A stretch of 64,000 bases of DNA, taken from contig JAGTJM010000015.1 in NCBI GenBank assembly GCA_020747015.1, forward strand, positions 248,001 through 312,000, read 5' to 3'. The stretch's first letter is position 1. The number at the start of each line of letters is the position of its first letter. Of the stretch, positions 43,798-53,587 are shown in pieces. Origin of the DNA: Pyrenochaeta sp. MPI-SDFR-AT-0127. Lineage: Eukaryota; Ascomycota; Dothideomycetes; Pleosporales; Cucurbitariaceae. Position numbers and translations under genes: made by a program. The notes under the pieces are model-generated. The model had not been told where the DNA came from. It searched no databases and saw nothing but the letters and a program-made list of their open reading frames with translations.

Positions 43798-44841
43798 ATG
43801 GTGCCGATACGTCAAAATCAGTCAAATGCTCCCCTCCTTCAACAAACAGCCAATCCCAAAAGGCTGGATCTTCCGGTTTCGACGCCGCCAATCTCTCAGG
43901 ACAGCCCTCGCAAAGCCTGCGCATCTGGAAAGCCGCCGACCCAACCTGCTCTTCCCGCCGTTGTTTTCAACAAAGACTACTACATATGGCCTAACAAGCA
44001 AGTGGATCTCTACCTGGGCCTTGACCTCAAAACGCCGAGACTCAACCTTGTTCACAAACACCTGTGGCTTGCTGGCCTTCCGTGTGCTGCCCGACCTCTG
44101 CACAAGCAGAAGCTCCTTGGTCGCAGTATCTTGATTACCGAAGACCCGGATGAACACCTCATCTGGTTTGAAACCCAGCTCTTTGTCAAGCCGTTGCCAG
44201 AGTACTTGCTAGACTATGACTACTGGAAAGAGCATCTCTGCCTTGATGAGAGTTTGCATCAGTCTGCATGCGGCCTTCTTCTATCCTACGCCTGGCTTGT
44301 CTGTTATAAGAGTGATCTTGAGATTGCGAAGGAAGCTGGTCTATTGCCAAGGGATATTGAATGGCCTGAATGGGCCAAGTTCATGGAATGTTTCCTTGAG
44401 AGTGTCAACCTTGAGACTTTAGGCAACATCAATAAGCGATACAAGTACGGAGAACTACGGTTAAGCCGACTTAATGCCATATACAGAATTGTACCGCCTG
44501 AATATTCGCTGAAGAACCTGATCAGAGGATACCAACAAGGGTCAACATGGTACAACGCTTTCTTTGGGCGCCACTTCAAGTGGATGCTAGTCGTGTTTGC
44601 TACACTATCTGTTCTATTATCAGCACTACAGGTGGGCCTCGCAACATCAACATTACAGGACAACGGCCCATTCCAAAATGTATCCTATGGATTAACTGTA
44701 GCCTCATTGGTCACTGTTGCGGCGAGTATTTGGGTGGGTTTTTGTGCATGGCTGATCCTATTTTGGTATCATCTGGTATCTAGCTGGCGAAACGACAGAG
44801 CTGTAGCTCGCCTAAGACATGCACGTTTGCACAAACCGTGA
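43798..44841 (+). CDS. Two-TM protein of a fungal unknown-function family (probably DUF6601)
   Basis: Single exon, 347 residues; an in-frame stop lies about 30 bp upstream, so the ATG at 43798 is the first possible. After a disordered N-terminus the core has WLAGLPCAARPLHKQKLLGR, ITEDPDEHLIW, FVKPLPEYLLD, an inner helix region (LLLSYAWLVCYKSDLEIAKE) and GELRLSRLNAIYRI. It ends in two C-terminal TM helices (about 270-290, WMLVVFATLSVLLSALQVGLA, and about 305-330, VASLVTVAASIWVGFCAWLI). I associate this pattern with the fungal DUF6601 proteins, whose function is unknown. It is divergent from the NLR across 405 bp. Confidence 0.6.
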   Translation: MVPIRQNQSNAPLLQQTANPKRLDLPVSTPPISQDSPRKACASGKPPTQPALPAVVFNKDYYIWPNKQVDLYLGLDLKTPRLNLVHKHLWLAGLPCAARPLHKQKLLGRSILITEDPDEHLIWFETQLFVKPLPEYLLDYDYWKEHLCLDESLHQSACGLLLSYAWLVCYKSDLEIAKEAGLLPRDIEWPEWAKFMECFLESVNLETLGNINKRYKYGELRLSRLNAIYRIVPPEYSLKNLIRGYQQGSTWYNAFFGRHFKWMLVVFATLSVLLSALQVGLATSTLQDNGPFQNVSYGLTVASLVTVAASIWVGFCAWLILFWYHLVSSWRNDRAVARLRHARLHKP

Positions 44842-44931
44842 ACCATTCTGTAGAGGCCGCGAGTGGTAAGCGACCATTTTGAACAGGTATCGTTAGAAAA
44901 GAGGATAGAATTGGATAGCTAGTTAATAACG

Positions 44932-45240
44932 TTAATCCCAAGTTTGTTGCATGTACTTTGATAATGGTGCGTACTCATCCGCTTGACCGAACTTTTCGTG
45001 GCTCTGACACTGTACTGCGCACATCCGTGCTACTTTAGCGTTTTGGGTCTGCCATAACTGTCGCTCATTCAAGATTGTTGCACTTTTGACCGCACTTAAC
45101 TTCCTCATGGTCGCTTCCTCTTTTGCAGCACGCTTCTCCCGTGCAACCCTGAGGTCTTCATAACTCATCACCCTCGCCTTTTCTATGACTACTGACCTGG
45201 TTGATTGGCGAAATTTGGCCAGCGCCGCCTGTTGATTCCA
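44932..45240 (-). pseudogene. Relic of a pogo/Fot1-type (Tc1/mariner superfamily) transposase C-terminus
   Basis: Reading the minus strand from 45240 gives FRQSTRSVVIEKARVMSYED, then LRVAREKRAAKEE. That is close to the RRSTKSxVxGKAxVMSYEDL..AR.KRAAKE stretch at the C-terminus of fungal pogo/Fot1 transposases. The upstream DDE core is absent here and no terminal repeats were found, so this is a decayed fragment. The frame ends at 44932. Confidence 0.6.
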
Positions 45241-45905
45241 AGAATAGTCAACACCCGGTTTTCTAGAGGTTGACAGTAGTCTGATCGAAGCCTTTGCGCA
45301 CAGACTGCATATTCTGCTGTAGGATCATGGGTCATCACTATTCATCAACCTCACACTTGTGTATTAGAGTCTGTACAGGTCTCTCAGCCTCTAAACAAGG
45401 TACCTCGGTAAGGAACGTGTCTCACAACGCAGCTGGGAGAAAAAAATAAAGAAATTCCTTGGGTTTAACCAAGCAGTAATTACCGTCATATTGTGAATAG
45501 ATATGAGCTGCAGGATAACTTTACACACCCTTTCGTAATCAGAGCGTTACTGTGTGTCAATACGACTACTTCTCACCAGGACAGAGTCAACATATCATCA
45601 CCAGGTAGGGCGTTTATGCAACAGAACCAGATTCACTAAATATATACAAGTGCCCCTATTCCTTCCACGGACACGCTGGCCATTTCCCCCGAGACTAGAT
45701 ACAAAACCAACCACGCAGCTCAGATAATGAGCTCATAGCTGAAACTTACAATAAACACTAAGAGACAAGCACCATCCACCACCCCACAAGGGTATTAGCA
45801 AGGAAATTCCACTCGACCAACTCATTATCCCAGGTTGCACAGCAACCACTCACCAAGAAAAAAAAAGAAATTTTGACAACAAAGGAAAAAGAGAAACCGA
45901 GGAAT
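45241..45905. other. Intergenic
   Basis: 665 bp between the transposase relic and the stop of the Egh16-like gene. No recognisable sequence. Confidence 0.45.
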
Positions 45906-46933
45906 TTACTCGGGCTTTCCGAGGATTCCGCGGGCCATGTGGCGCTTGCGAAGGTTGTACTCGACAGCGCGCTTCTTGGCTGCGGTGGATTGTGTGAAGG
46001 CAGCGGAGCCACCAAAGGGACCAGCCAGCGCGGAGTTTTGCATGCGGACGATGCAGACATTAGTTGCACCACCGGCGGTACCCTGGCAAGTCATACCAGC
46101 GGGCATTTGAACCTTTTTCGTTTCGTTAGCATTCCAAGTTTGTTGGCGTGAGAACTGAAGAAGAAACATACCTTGACGGGGAAGTCCATGACTGCGGCGC
46201 CAGAGAGACCGCCGATGCCAATTCCGGGAACGTCCTGGGTGACTTGAGCATCTTGGAAGGCAGCAGGGTCGGTGCCTCCGGAGGTAGCGTCGATCTGGGC
46301 GGTAAGAGGACCCGCACCATCCTGGTTGACCTGGTGGAAGGTCATGGTGACAGTGCCATCGTCGGAGGTAGTTGGCAAACCAGAAGACGCACCAGCGCCT
46401 GCTGCAGCTGCCACACCCTGTTCAGTCGTGCCCTTGGGGGTCTTGGTACCCGCACCAGCCTTGCCACCGGCTTTGCCAGCTCCACCAGTTAGTACATCGA
46501 GAAGACCACGCTTGTTGGCAGCAGTAGCGGCGGCACCACCAGCCTTCCTAGCACCACCTGTAGCAGCAGTAGCGCCACCTGCAGCGGCTTTAGCACCACC
46601 TGCGGCACCTCCCATGAAGGTTGCAATGGCAGAAGCAGCATCGACGGCACCACCACCCTGAGTGCGGCCTAGAGCAGATGCCTTTCCACCCATCTCACGG
46701 GTACGGATGATTGAAGTATCAGCCTCGGAGCCGCATCCGGGGCTGGCACAATCACGAGGAGTTCCATCCTGGACTATGAAGCTGTCAGAATGGGTAGATC
46801 ACGGGAGGAGTAGAACCTGCTTACCCGAAAGACCAGGCATGTTGACACCATTGGCACCTTGGATCTCAGTGATGACACCATGGGCCTGGACGGTGGCGGC
46901 GATAGCCGCAATGAAGGCGAGGGAGTAACGCAT
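45906..46933 (-). CDS. Secreted Egh16/Gas1 (MAS)-like appressorium-associated protein
   Basis: Three exons, 46825..46933, 46172..46773 and 45906..46112 (introns 51 and 59 bp), give 305 residues. A signal peptide (MRYSLAFIAAIAATVQA) is followed by HGVITEIQGANGVNMPGLSV and DGTPRDC. This N-terminal His and motif order are typical of the GEgh16/MAS family, first found in powdery mildew and expressed in rice-blast appressoria. The middle is an Ala/Gly-rich low-complexity block. The second conserved region (TFHQVNQDGAGPLTAQID, then MPAGMTCQGT, then NVCIVRMQN) carries conserved Cys. Three KR pairs (NKRG, KKRA, RKRH) are potential Kex2 sites. Family members are secreted and linked to host penetration in pathogens, but are also present in saprotrophs; biochemical role unknown. 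Confidence 0.88.
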
Positions 46934-48348
46934 ATTGAGTGATTTTATAGTGTGGAAGGATTAAGGGATTACAAAAGGACCTTGAAAGAACAGAGAGATT
47001 GTTTAGAAAGAGAAGACTGGATGAAGCAGGCGACCGGCGCAAGTAGCAAGTATTAAGAAAAAGGAAGAAATGGAAAAGGAAGCTAGTTTGGTAGAGCTGG
47101 ACTGTTGAGTTGAATGTGATGATATTGTTCTGGAGCAGAGCAAGTCCCCTTATATACACCATGTAGGGCACCCGTTGTGCCACGCCAAAGCTTAGCTAGA
47201 CACAAGCATTCGCCAATGCAGATTTCCGAGCTCCCAAGCCAGAAAGGCGATTATGGCCCCTGTTGCCATGCTTAGACGTGGATGCGGCGAAAAACCCACC
47301 ACGGTGATGCTGGAAGTGTAGGCTCGGAATGAGGAACCTGAGACGATGCTGGTCGAACCATGTCCCCCAATTCATCCACTAAGCCCAGTCGAGGCAGGAT
47401 ACGGACAACGGGACGGTTGTCTGCAGTATCTCCGGCTCGGATGTTCCAGTACGTGGTTAGGAGGTTGATCCGGACGAACGATATCGCGCTGTGATAGGAT
47501 GCACTCATGTTTGGCATCTGACGAAAGAGATCCGCAAGTGTGTATCAGAAGCCAAGCTTTTACTCTAAACTTGGCGATTGAAACGGCTATCTGGGCATGA
47601 CGTTTCGTTCTAACATTATTAGCAATGATGCGTTGCTATGCAGCTCTAGCACTGCCTCGTTGCTAGCAACGATGTGCATTCCACGCACTGCGCATAGGTG
47701 ACATTCCTTGAGCAGTGGCCAACAGACGTACACAATAATAACAACATCAATGATGCTGCGGGTATTGGTGAAGCCGGTGGTGACAAAAAAATATGGTTGT
47801 TTCAGTTACGGAGCGTGAAACCTATAGGTTTTGAAGGAGATGGTGGGCTAGCGCGTAGCTGCTGTGTCGGTGCTGACTGTTTCCGAAACTTTCGAGCTGC
47901 CACCACAGCGACTGTGACACTTTGTTCACGTATTCTTCAGATTCCACTGCGGGACTGCAATACACCGAGGACACAAGGTTCCATGTCCAATGGTATTGGC
48001 GACTGGACTTGCCGCGATTCACGACAATACGTACAATCGATATCTTCAAACTGTTTCGACCAAGTACCTTTTACCTCACTGATAACCGTGCGTGACTTTA
48101 TTATTGTTCTTTTGCTCCACAGCGGCACCCAAATCTTTGCAACAGCGTCATAAAGAGCTGCAACAGCTTCACTGGGAGACAGTCGTTACAAATACATGAA
48201 GTGGTCGCCCAAACTGTTCGTCTAATGTGTTTCATAAAGCGGATGGGAATGCGAATGCGAAGAAGGTTTGCGGGCCATCGCGGATGACGAGTTGCTTCGT
48301 CTAATTGAACCTCCACAACAGAGACAATGGCTCTTCATCTCCGCACAA
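46934..48348. other. Long intergenic region upstream of the Egh16-like gene
   Basis: 1,415 bp between the Egh16-like start and the CNOT11 stop. Open frames such as 47698-48153 (+) and 47272-47517 (-) show no family features and are not called. A TATA box near 47150 belongs to the Egh16-like gene. Confidence 0.5.
47150..47156 (-). promoter_or_regulatory. TATA box next to an AGGGG (STRE-like) element, Egh16-like gene
   Basis: On the minus strand the sequence reads TATATAAGGGG, about 220 bp upstream of the ATG at 46933. AGGGG is the core of stress-response elements bound by Msn2/4-type factors. Position is plausible for a strong, regulated promoter; activity is inferred. Confidence 0.5.
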
Positions 48349-49464
48349 CTATCCGGCTTGATCTTCCCCAACACCTTCCTCAACCCAAGTCCTAAAGTCC
48401 CTAACCTCTTTGATCCATACATATCGCACGCAAATTTCTTGTATCTCAAAGTACAATACTTCCGTGCCCAGGAGCTCCTTGCGTATGAGACTCTTGATAA
48501 ACAAGAGCAATAGTCGCACTGCGCGACTTTGTGCTTCCTTGCCATACTCCCAGATTGAGGCGTGATCCACAGACCCGTCCGTATTATCGTTCACCGATGA
48601 GTCTGTTGGAGGCTTCTCCATCTGCTCGACAAGCCGCAGCGAGTGCTGTATGTATGAATTTATGACGGGCGCAGGATCGATGGAAAGTTGCTCAAGCGTG
48701 TGGTCGGTCAGGAGGGTGGTCAGGAAGTCGAGGTACGAGAGTTCGAGGGGGAGGCGGGTGAGCTCTTGGACAGCGACGTCTGGGTGCTCCCTGAGTTTCT
48801 GAAGCATATCCTTCTTCCACTGCTTGGAGGCGTTATTGCGATGCTGCTCTTTTTTACGCTTCCAGGCGGGAACTTTGGGCTCAGGGATCCTGTCATAGAT
48901 GCCTTCCTCCACCAGCATCTGAATGTACGTCTGAATGTCGAAAGGCTTCCTCAGGCCTAGTTTGATAACAGCATGGTGCAGCTCCCGCGGTGTAGAGCCC
49001 AAGAACTCCTCCATATTCTTGTTTGGTAATAACCTCTTGATCCATTCTGTCCTGGCCTCTACAATCTCCTCTGTCGTGAGCCCGCCATTTGCGCTGCCGG
49101 TTGTATTCACGTTCTGAGATGCTTCCGAGATATCTTTGTGTAAGCGTTGGTAAGCTTCCACCCAGTGCGACAAGAACGGATTGTGCCTCATAGGCGTTTC
49201 CGAGTTCAAGCACCAGAGCCTGTATTCGCAATTTGTGAGGACCGCCAGCACTTTCCAGCTGGGCTTGGTCATTGCCAGGCCTTCGAACGCGTCAAGTGTG
49301 TTCTTGATTTTCAAGCCCTTCTCAAAGTCACTCTCATCGCCATCCGCTGCAATTCTCAAGGAAGCAGAAACCCGCTCGAGTTCGCGTGTTGCGTCGCGGT
49401 ACGTCTTGTCTGGATCGCTGAGCGCCTCGACTTCGGCGAGGGTGAAGACTGCTGTGAAATTCAT
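48349..49464 (-). CDS. CNOT11-like subunit of the CCR4-NOT deadenylase complex
   Basis: From the ATG at 49464 the single exon gives 371 residues; the frame stays open without an ATG to 49626, so an upstream exon is possible. The helical N-terminal half includes WKVLAVLTNCEYRLWCLN and the NPFLSHWVEAYQRLHKD segment, matching the NPF..W core of CNOT11 (C2orf29). Later LGSTPRELHHAVIKLGLRKP and the long C-terminal helix AQSRAVRLLLLFIKSLIRKE fit the same fold. CNOT11 docks with CNOT10 on the N-terminal part of NOT1 in mRNA deadenylation. The family call is by pattern and moderately firm. No TM or signal sequence. Confidence 0.65.
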   Translation of the reverse strand: MNFTAVFTLAEVEALSDPDKTYRDATRELERVSASLRIAADGDESDFEKGLKIKNTLDAFEGLAMTKPSWKVLAVLTNCEYRLWCLNSETPMRHNPFLSHWVEAYQRLHKDISEASQNVNTTGSANGGLTTEEIVEARTEWIKRLLPNKNMEEFLGSTPRELHHAVIKLGLRKPFDIQTYIQMLVEEGIYDRIPEPKVPAWKRKKEQHRNNASKQWKKDMLQKLREHPDVAVQELTRLPLELSYLDFLTTLLTDHTLEQLSIDPAPVINSYIQHSLRLVEQMEKPPTDSSVNDNTDGSVDHASIWEYGKEAQSRAVRLLLLFIKSLIRKELLGTEVLYFEIQEICVRYVWIKEVRDFRTWVEEGVGEDQAG

Positions 49465-50075
49465 ATTGGGCGGGGTTTGTAGCGCCTTTTGCGATAGCAA
49501 TAAGTTGGGAGAGCCGTTTTGCACTGGGAGAAAGCCATGGGGCCGAAAAGGTTGAGGTGTCACAGTGATTATTCCCTGGTTGGGACGCGTGAATGGAGGT
49601 GCACACGCCAAGTATCGCACCGACAAGAACGGCTCAAGCCAGGTACTCGACTCAGAACCCAGTAAATTTGCCAGGGATTTCTCATGTGACGTGCGTACTC
49701 ATACCCAGATGCATTCTCGTCCACGTAACAATCACATTAAATCACAGCACGTATGAAAGCAACAACAAGTATCATGGTTGTGAAGTCTGATTAGATTTAT
49801 CATGCTACGCTCATCCAAAAGCACCAAATGTCCATGAGGTACCAAGACGCCATCGTGAAGAAGTAATCGTTAAAGCCAAGACGAGGCCAGTTCAATCGGA
49901 AGTCACCGGATCGTTCGCCCATGCTCAGCAGCAGCCTCGCATTATCGAAAGACACTGCAACAATCGAAAGTACGGATCAAGACGCCGGCTAGAGGAAATA
50001 AGAGATGGGTATCGTGGGTTGACATTGCTGTCATGTCGCTATTGCGACATCGTTCCGTGTGTTTGCGCGCCCCCG
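49465..50075. other. Intergenic
   Basis: 611 bp between the CNOT11-like ATG and the PMP3 stop. The first 160 bp could be coding if an upstream CNOT11 exon exists. Otherwise nothing supported. Confidence 0.45.
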
Positions 50076-50305
50076 CTAAAACTTAAATATAATGTACAGA
50101 GCGTGGATGATTCCCTGGTTGTTGGTTAGTGGTGTGATCGGAGGGGTAGACAGTATGCAGCGGAACTTACGGGAATGTAACCAAGGACGGTCAACAGAAT
50201 GTTGATGAGGAAATCAGCATTGCAGCCGCGCTCGAGGAAGACACCTAGTGGAGGGAGGATAATGGCAAGGAGGATCTTGCAGATGTCGCTGGCGGTGAAC
50301 GGCAT
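50076..50305 (-). CDS. PMP3: Pmp3 (UPF0057/RCI2 family) small plasma-membrane proteolipid
   Basis: Two exons, 50171..50305 and 50076..50114, with a 56-bp intron (GTAAGT...CAG), encode 57 residues. The protein has the full family signature: MPFTASDICKILLAIILPPL, then GVFLERGCNADFLINILLT, then VLGYIPGIIHALYII. That is two TM helices linked by the GCxxDFLINILLT turn. Pmp3 proteins sit in the plasma membrane, bind phosphoinositides and modulate membrane potential and cation tolerance; deletion in yeast causes Na+ sensitivity. The gene is too short for standard ORF cut-offs and is easily missed. A TATA-like CATAAATA lies about 140 bp upstream (50441-50448). Confidence 0.95.
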
Positions 50306-51665
50306 GATGAAGGTGTGTAGTGGTTGTTTCTTTCGAAAGGTAGTTGGAGTTTGAGCGTTGGTTGGTGGAGTGAATAGCTTGTGGAAGAGCTGTGTAATGG
50401 AGGTTTCTGTTTCGCAAACAAAGACGGTAGCCAGCCTAGGTATTTATGGAAGGAATGGGAGCAGCTCATGACCACACCTGGATGACGTAGCTGCCACAAC
50501 ATGGCCAAACAAGCGACAGTGCAGGGATGCCGCATAGCCGGACTACGGAAGCGCCACACCATGCAGCCTGTTCGTCTCGTCTCACCCCCGTTGCAAGAAT
50601 CCAGACCTCGCCAGCCAAGTTCTTACTCACTGTCCAAGATTCTCCACTGCACAACGGCGTGCGTCACACGCACAGCTTGCCGCCGATTCTTGAGGCTGGG
50701 AGGCTTGCGTGGGTGTCTTGGGAGGCGCCCATCACGTAGCTTGCTTTCGCGTTCGGAAGGCTCGGCTGAGCCACGCCACATGTGGCTCGTGGCTTCCCTG
50801 CCAACTACGCAAGCCTTGCGGATCCATACATCATTGCGGGTGGTTGTTGAGGGCAAGCCTCTTTACCTGTGGCAGGTTTTCTGCTATCTTTAGACGGATG
50901 TGGCTAGAATCCGGGGTCGGGAGAGGCGGTTTCATCAAAGTTTCTCTGTTCGTGCAACCATTGTCACTGCGAAGTGACGTCAAATGGCCAGGAACGGCAT
51001 TCGCAAATCTCGATGTCATGGAGATTGGTGTGCCTCGACAATCGGCATTGCAAAGGACTTTCTGAAGGCTCGGTCCTTTTTATGCAAGGACCACCATGCA
51101 TAACGCCCCGGCCACGACTGGAAAGTTCAGATTACCCTGGGAAGGTTGGCCGGAGAATGTTATTGCACAATGACGTTTTGGGGTCGGGAGGAATAAAGCT
51201 TAAGCTATACTTCACAATTGTCTTGTTAAGTACAATCGCTGGCGATACTCATGAAACAAATTTACCAATGCCGAGACTCGCTGTGAATCAAAGCGACAAA
51301 AGTTACACAGACAAATTGAGAAGCTAGGAAGGTAGGTGTCTGGAGCTGACGACGATAACTAGCTTGCTAGAATTGTTATGGAACCAAAAAAGCGCTTGGG
51401 CAAACACAATCTCCATAACGAATCGATCATTCAAACAGACGAGGTTGTTCCATGATCAAAAAGAAGCTCAAGCATTGTAGTTCGTGTCGAAACACATTCA
51501 TTCAAACTAATCTCCAAGTAAAACAATAGGAAAGGGTATATCATCCAAAACAATCAAAGCAGCCACAGCCTCCCACGGAAGACCCGACGCGCTCAACCCA
51601 GATCAAGCCATCCCATCCATTCTTTCACATATACACCACGCTAGCCCCACCAACCGACACGCACT
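50306..51665. other. Long intergenic region upstream of PMP3
   Basis: 1,360 bp between the PMP3 start and the HMP1-like stop. Several open frames of 60-130 codons on both strands overlap one another and show no protein family. A TATA-like element for PMP3 is at 50441-50448 (minus). Nothing else supportable. Confidence 0.5.
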
Positions 51666-52262
51666 CTACTGGGGCACCTGCTTCTGCAGATCGGCCTCGA
51701 CACCTCTCTGCCTCGCCTTCCCCTCATCATGCTGTCTCTGCGCCTCCGCCTTCTGCGCCTCGTTCCCCGTCAACCCCGCCACGGCGCCTCCAATCGCACC
51801 CCCAATCCTATCCTGAACACCCTTGCCCAAGTCTGTCAACTGGCCCTGAGCCTCTTGGGCCTTGCCCTCCTGATTCTGGCGTATACCCTCCTGCTTGAGA
51901 CCCTCTGCGCCGACGAATCCGCCAATCGCTTCTTTGGCGGCGCCGACATTCTGGTTCCAGCTGCCGGCGCTGCGATTGGCGTCGTCTTTTGCGACGCCGC
52001 CCGAGGCTGAGACGGTGAACGGCCCGGCTTTGGCGGCGGAGTGGGAGAGTGTGTGTTCGGCGTCTGCGGTGGCTTTGCGGTTCTCGCCTTGGGCCTGTGA
52101 TGTGGGTTAGATTGATTGAAAGGAGAGATAAGACGGGACACGTACCTTGTCAGCAGTGCTGCCAGTCAATGAGCCGATGGCACTTTGCACTGCGCCAGTC
52201 GCTTGGTCGACATAGCTCTGAAGGGTAGAGGTTTGGTCCTTGTTGGTATTGGTGTTCGACAT
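51666..52262 (-). CDS. Hmp1/CsbD-like stress protein (mismatched-base-pair and cruciform-DNA recognition type)
   Basis: Two exons, 52146..52262 and 51666..52094 (51-bp intron, GTACGT...CAG, phase 0), give 181 residues. Composition is LEA-like: Ala, Gly, Gln, Lys and Asp rich, no Cys, helical. Repeated AxGxxxQAIG-type units recur: YVDQATGAVQSAIGSLTG, VGAAKEAIGGFVGAEG and GKGVQDRIGGAIGG, as in CsbD-like proteins. Fungal relatives are annotated as Hmp1 (binding mismatched and cruciform DNA in Ustilago) and are usually stress-induced. Function in this organism is not shown. Promoter elements upstream (a TATA box and a CRE) support strong, regulated expression. Confidence 0.8.
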
Positions 52263-52388
52263 GATTGCTGTGTTGATTGAACGTCGACTCAAGGATGAGA
52301 AGAGTGTAGGTAAGTTTTTAGAAGTTTGCTTTGAGGATATTCACAATCTGGTACCGCAAGATGTTCTAGCTTGAGAGGAGTATCGCAG

Positions 52389-52395
52389 ATTTATA
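52389..52395 (-). promoter_or_regulatory. TATA box of the HMP1-like gene
   Basis: TATAAAT on the minus strand, about 130 bp upstream of the ATG at 52262. Spacing is typical for a fungal TATA promoter with a leader of under 100 nt. Confidence 0.5.
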
Positions 52396-52448
52396 TCTTC
52401 TCTTCACAAGCACCGCATCTCGGTGGGTTGCGCGAAGCATGTGCAAAA

Positions 52449-52456
52449 TGACGTCA
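52449..52456. promoter_or_regulatory. TGACGTCA: CRE/ATF-CREB site
   Basis: Perfect 8-bp palindrome, about 190 bp upstream of the HMP1-like ATG and about 55 bp from its TATA box. In fungi it is bound by Atf1/AtfA-type bZIP factors downstream of the stress MAP kinase. Site seen, control inferred. Confidence 0.5.
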
Positions 52457-52800
52457 CTTCCTCAGCTGCAACTCCCAGACCCCACGCGTTGGGCACTCAC
52501 GATCGCGCAACGTGCCCTGCATGTTGCAGCGTCAAGGCGCCTGCGGGAGATGTGACGACAGTGGCGTTGTTGGATCTAAGACACGCGTCCAGGGAAATTA
52601 AACGCGAGTTTTGTTTCACCATTTCTCGTCGAGTCTAGAAGTGTCGACCTGGAGGGTCAAATGACCAGAGCACTTTTTTGACGGTGGGTATGATGCAATA
52701 GAAGAGCCTGAAGTGCCTGAGCATGTTTTTCGCTTCCTGGAACGAAAGCAGATATGCTTGGTTGTATAGCATAGGAAGTGAATCCATTAGAAGTCTTATA

Positions 52801-52808
52801 TAAATATA
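52801..52808 (+). repeat. Left target-site duplication of the Mutator-like element (TAAATATA)
   Basis: TAAATATA directly precedes the left terminal repeat and recurs directly after the right one (56459-56466). Confidence 0.85.
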
Positions 52809-52851
52809 GGATCCGGGTTTTGGGCTACCCCCCCTTTGATTTTTGGCTACC
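52809..52851 (+). repeat. Left terminal inverted repeat of the MULE
   Basis: 43 bp starting GGATCCGGG and ending GGCTACC. One mismatch to the right repeat, at position 14 (G against T). A run of seven C is kept in both copies. Confidence 0.9.
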
Positions 52852-53587
52852 TACCCTCTGTTTAAGGCTTAGTCTCATACAAACGTAGTTAGAGCCTTGG
52901 CTTGCACCGCCACGGAACATCAAAACTAGCCACAACGTACATAAATCTCACATGACGTCCTGTTGCATAGAGCGATTCCGAGAACAGCCGCTCGGAATTT
53001 GTACAGTTTTTTATACATCAACAACCTCTCAAAACCTCAACCTCATCTACCTCTCAACCCCAACAACACCACAACAACATCAATTAATAGCTATTTTGAG
53101 ATCACCATCGTCTTCAGCAGGGTCGAAATGTGTATCTGACATAGTATTATTATTTTTAGTAGGCTGTCGTGCTTATGGTAGCAGAATATAGCGTGAGTGT
53201 CACCAGTTAGAATCAGATCAACCATCACCCATCATGGACGTACTACGCCAACTATAAGTAGATCACGTTCTTTAAGCCTGTAGATCTCTTTTTTAACCCT
53301 TGTTTGACAATCCTAAAACAGCCCGTGAGTTTTAGTTAGGATCTAGGGTAACAATAAACCAATTTTGAAAGGATAAGTTAATATTTAGCGGTAAGATTGG
53401 TACTGTTTAATAAAACTAACGAATAACGCCTATTAACTAGCTATTTAATGGTTTGGTGTTCCTTTTTACCATCCGTGCCACCTGCAGGCAGCAGCTACCA
53501 GGCCAATAGAAGCCCCAGGAGGAGCGCAATTGACGCTAAAAAAACGTTAAGCGAGAGTGAATGTTCCAACGCCTCTAATAGCTGATT

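Larger units (their letters stand above)
52263..52800. other. Intergenic: HMP1-like promoter up to the transposon
   Basis: 538 bp between the HMP1-like ATG and the left target-site copy of the Mutator-like element. It contains the TATA box and CRE listed separately. The transposon sits in the distal promoter side. Confidence 0.55.

Noticed and set aside
47698..48153. 151-codon plus-strand open frame
   Set aside because: No signal peptide, domain or plausible splice structure; composition looks like untranslated sequence. Transcript evidence would be needed.
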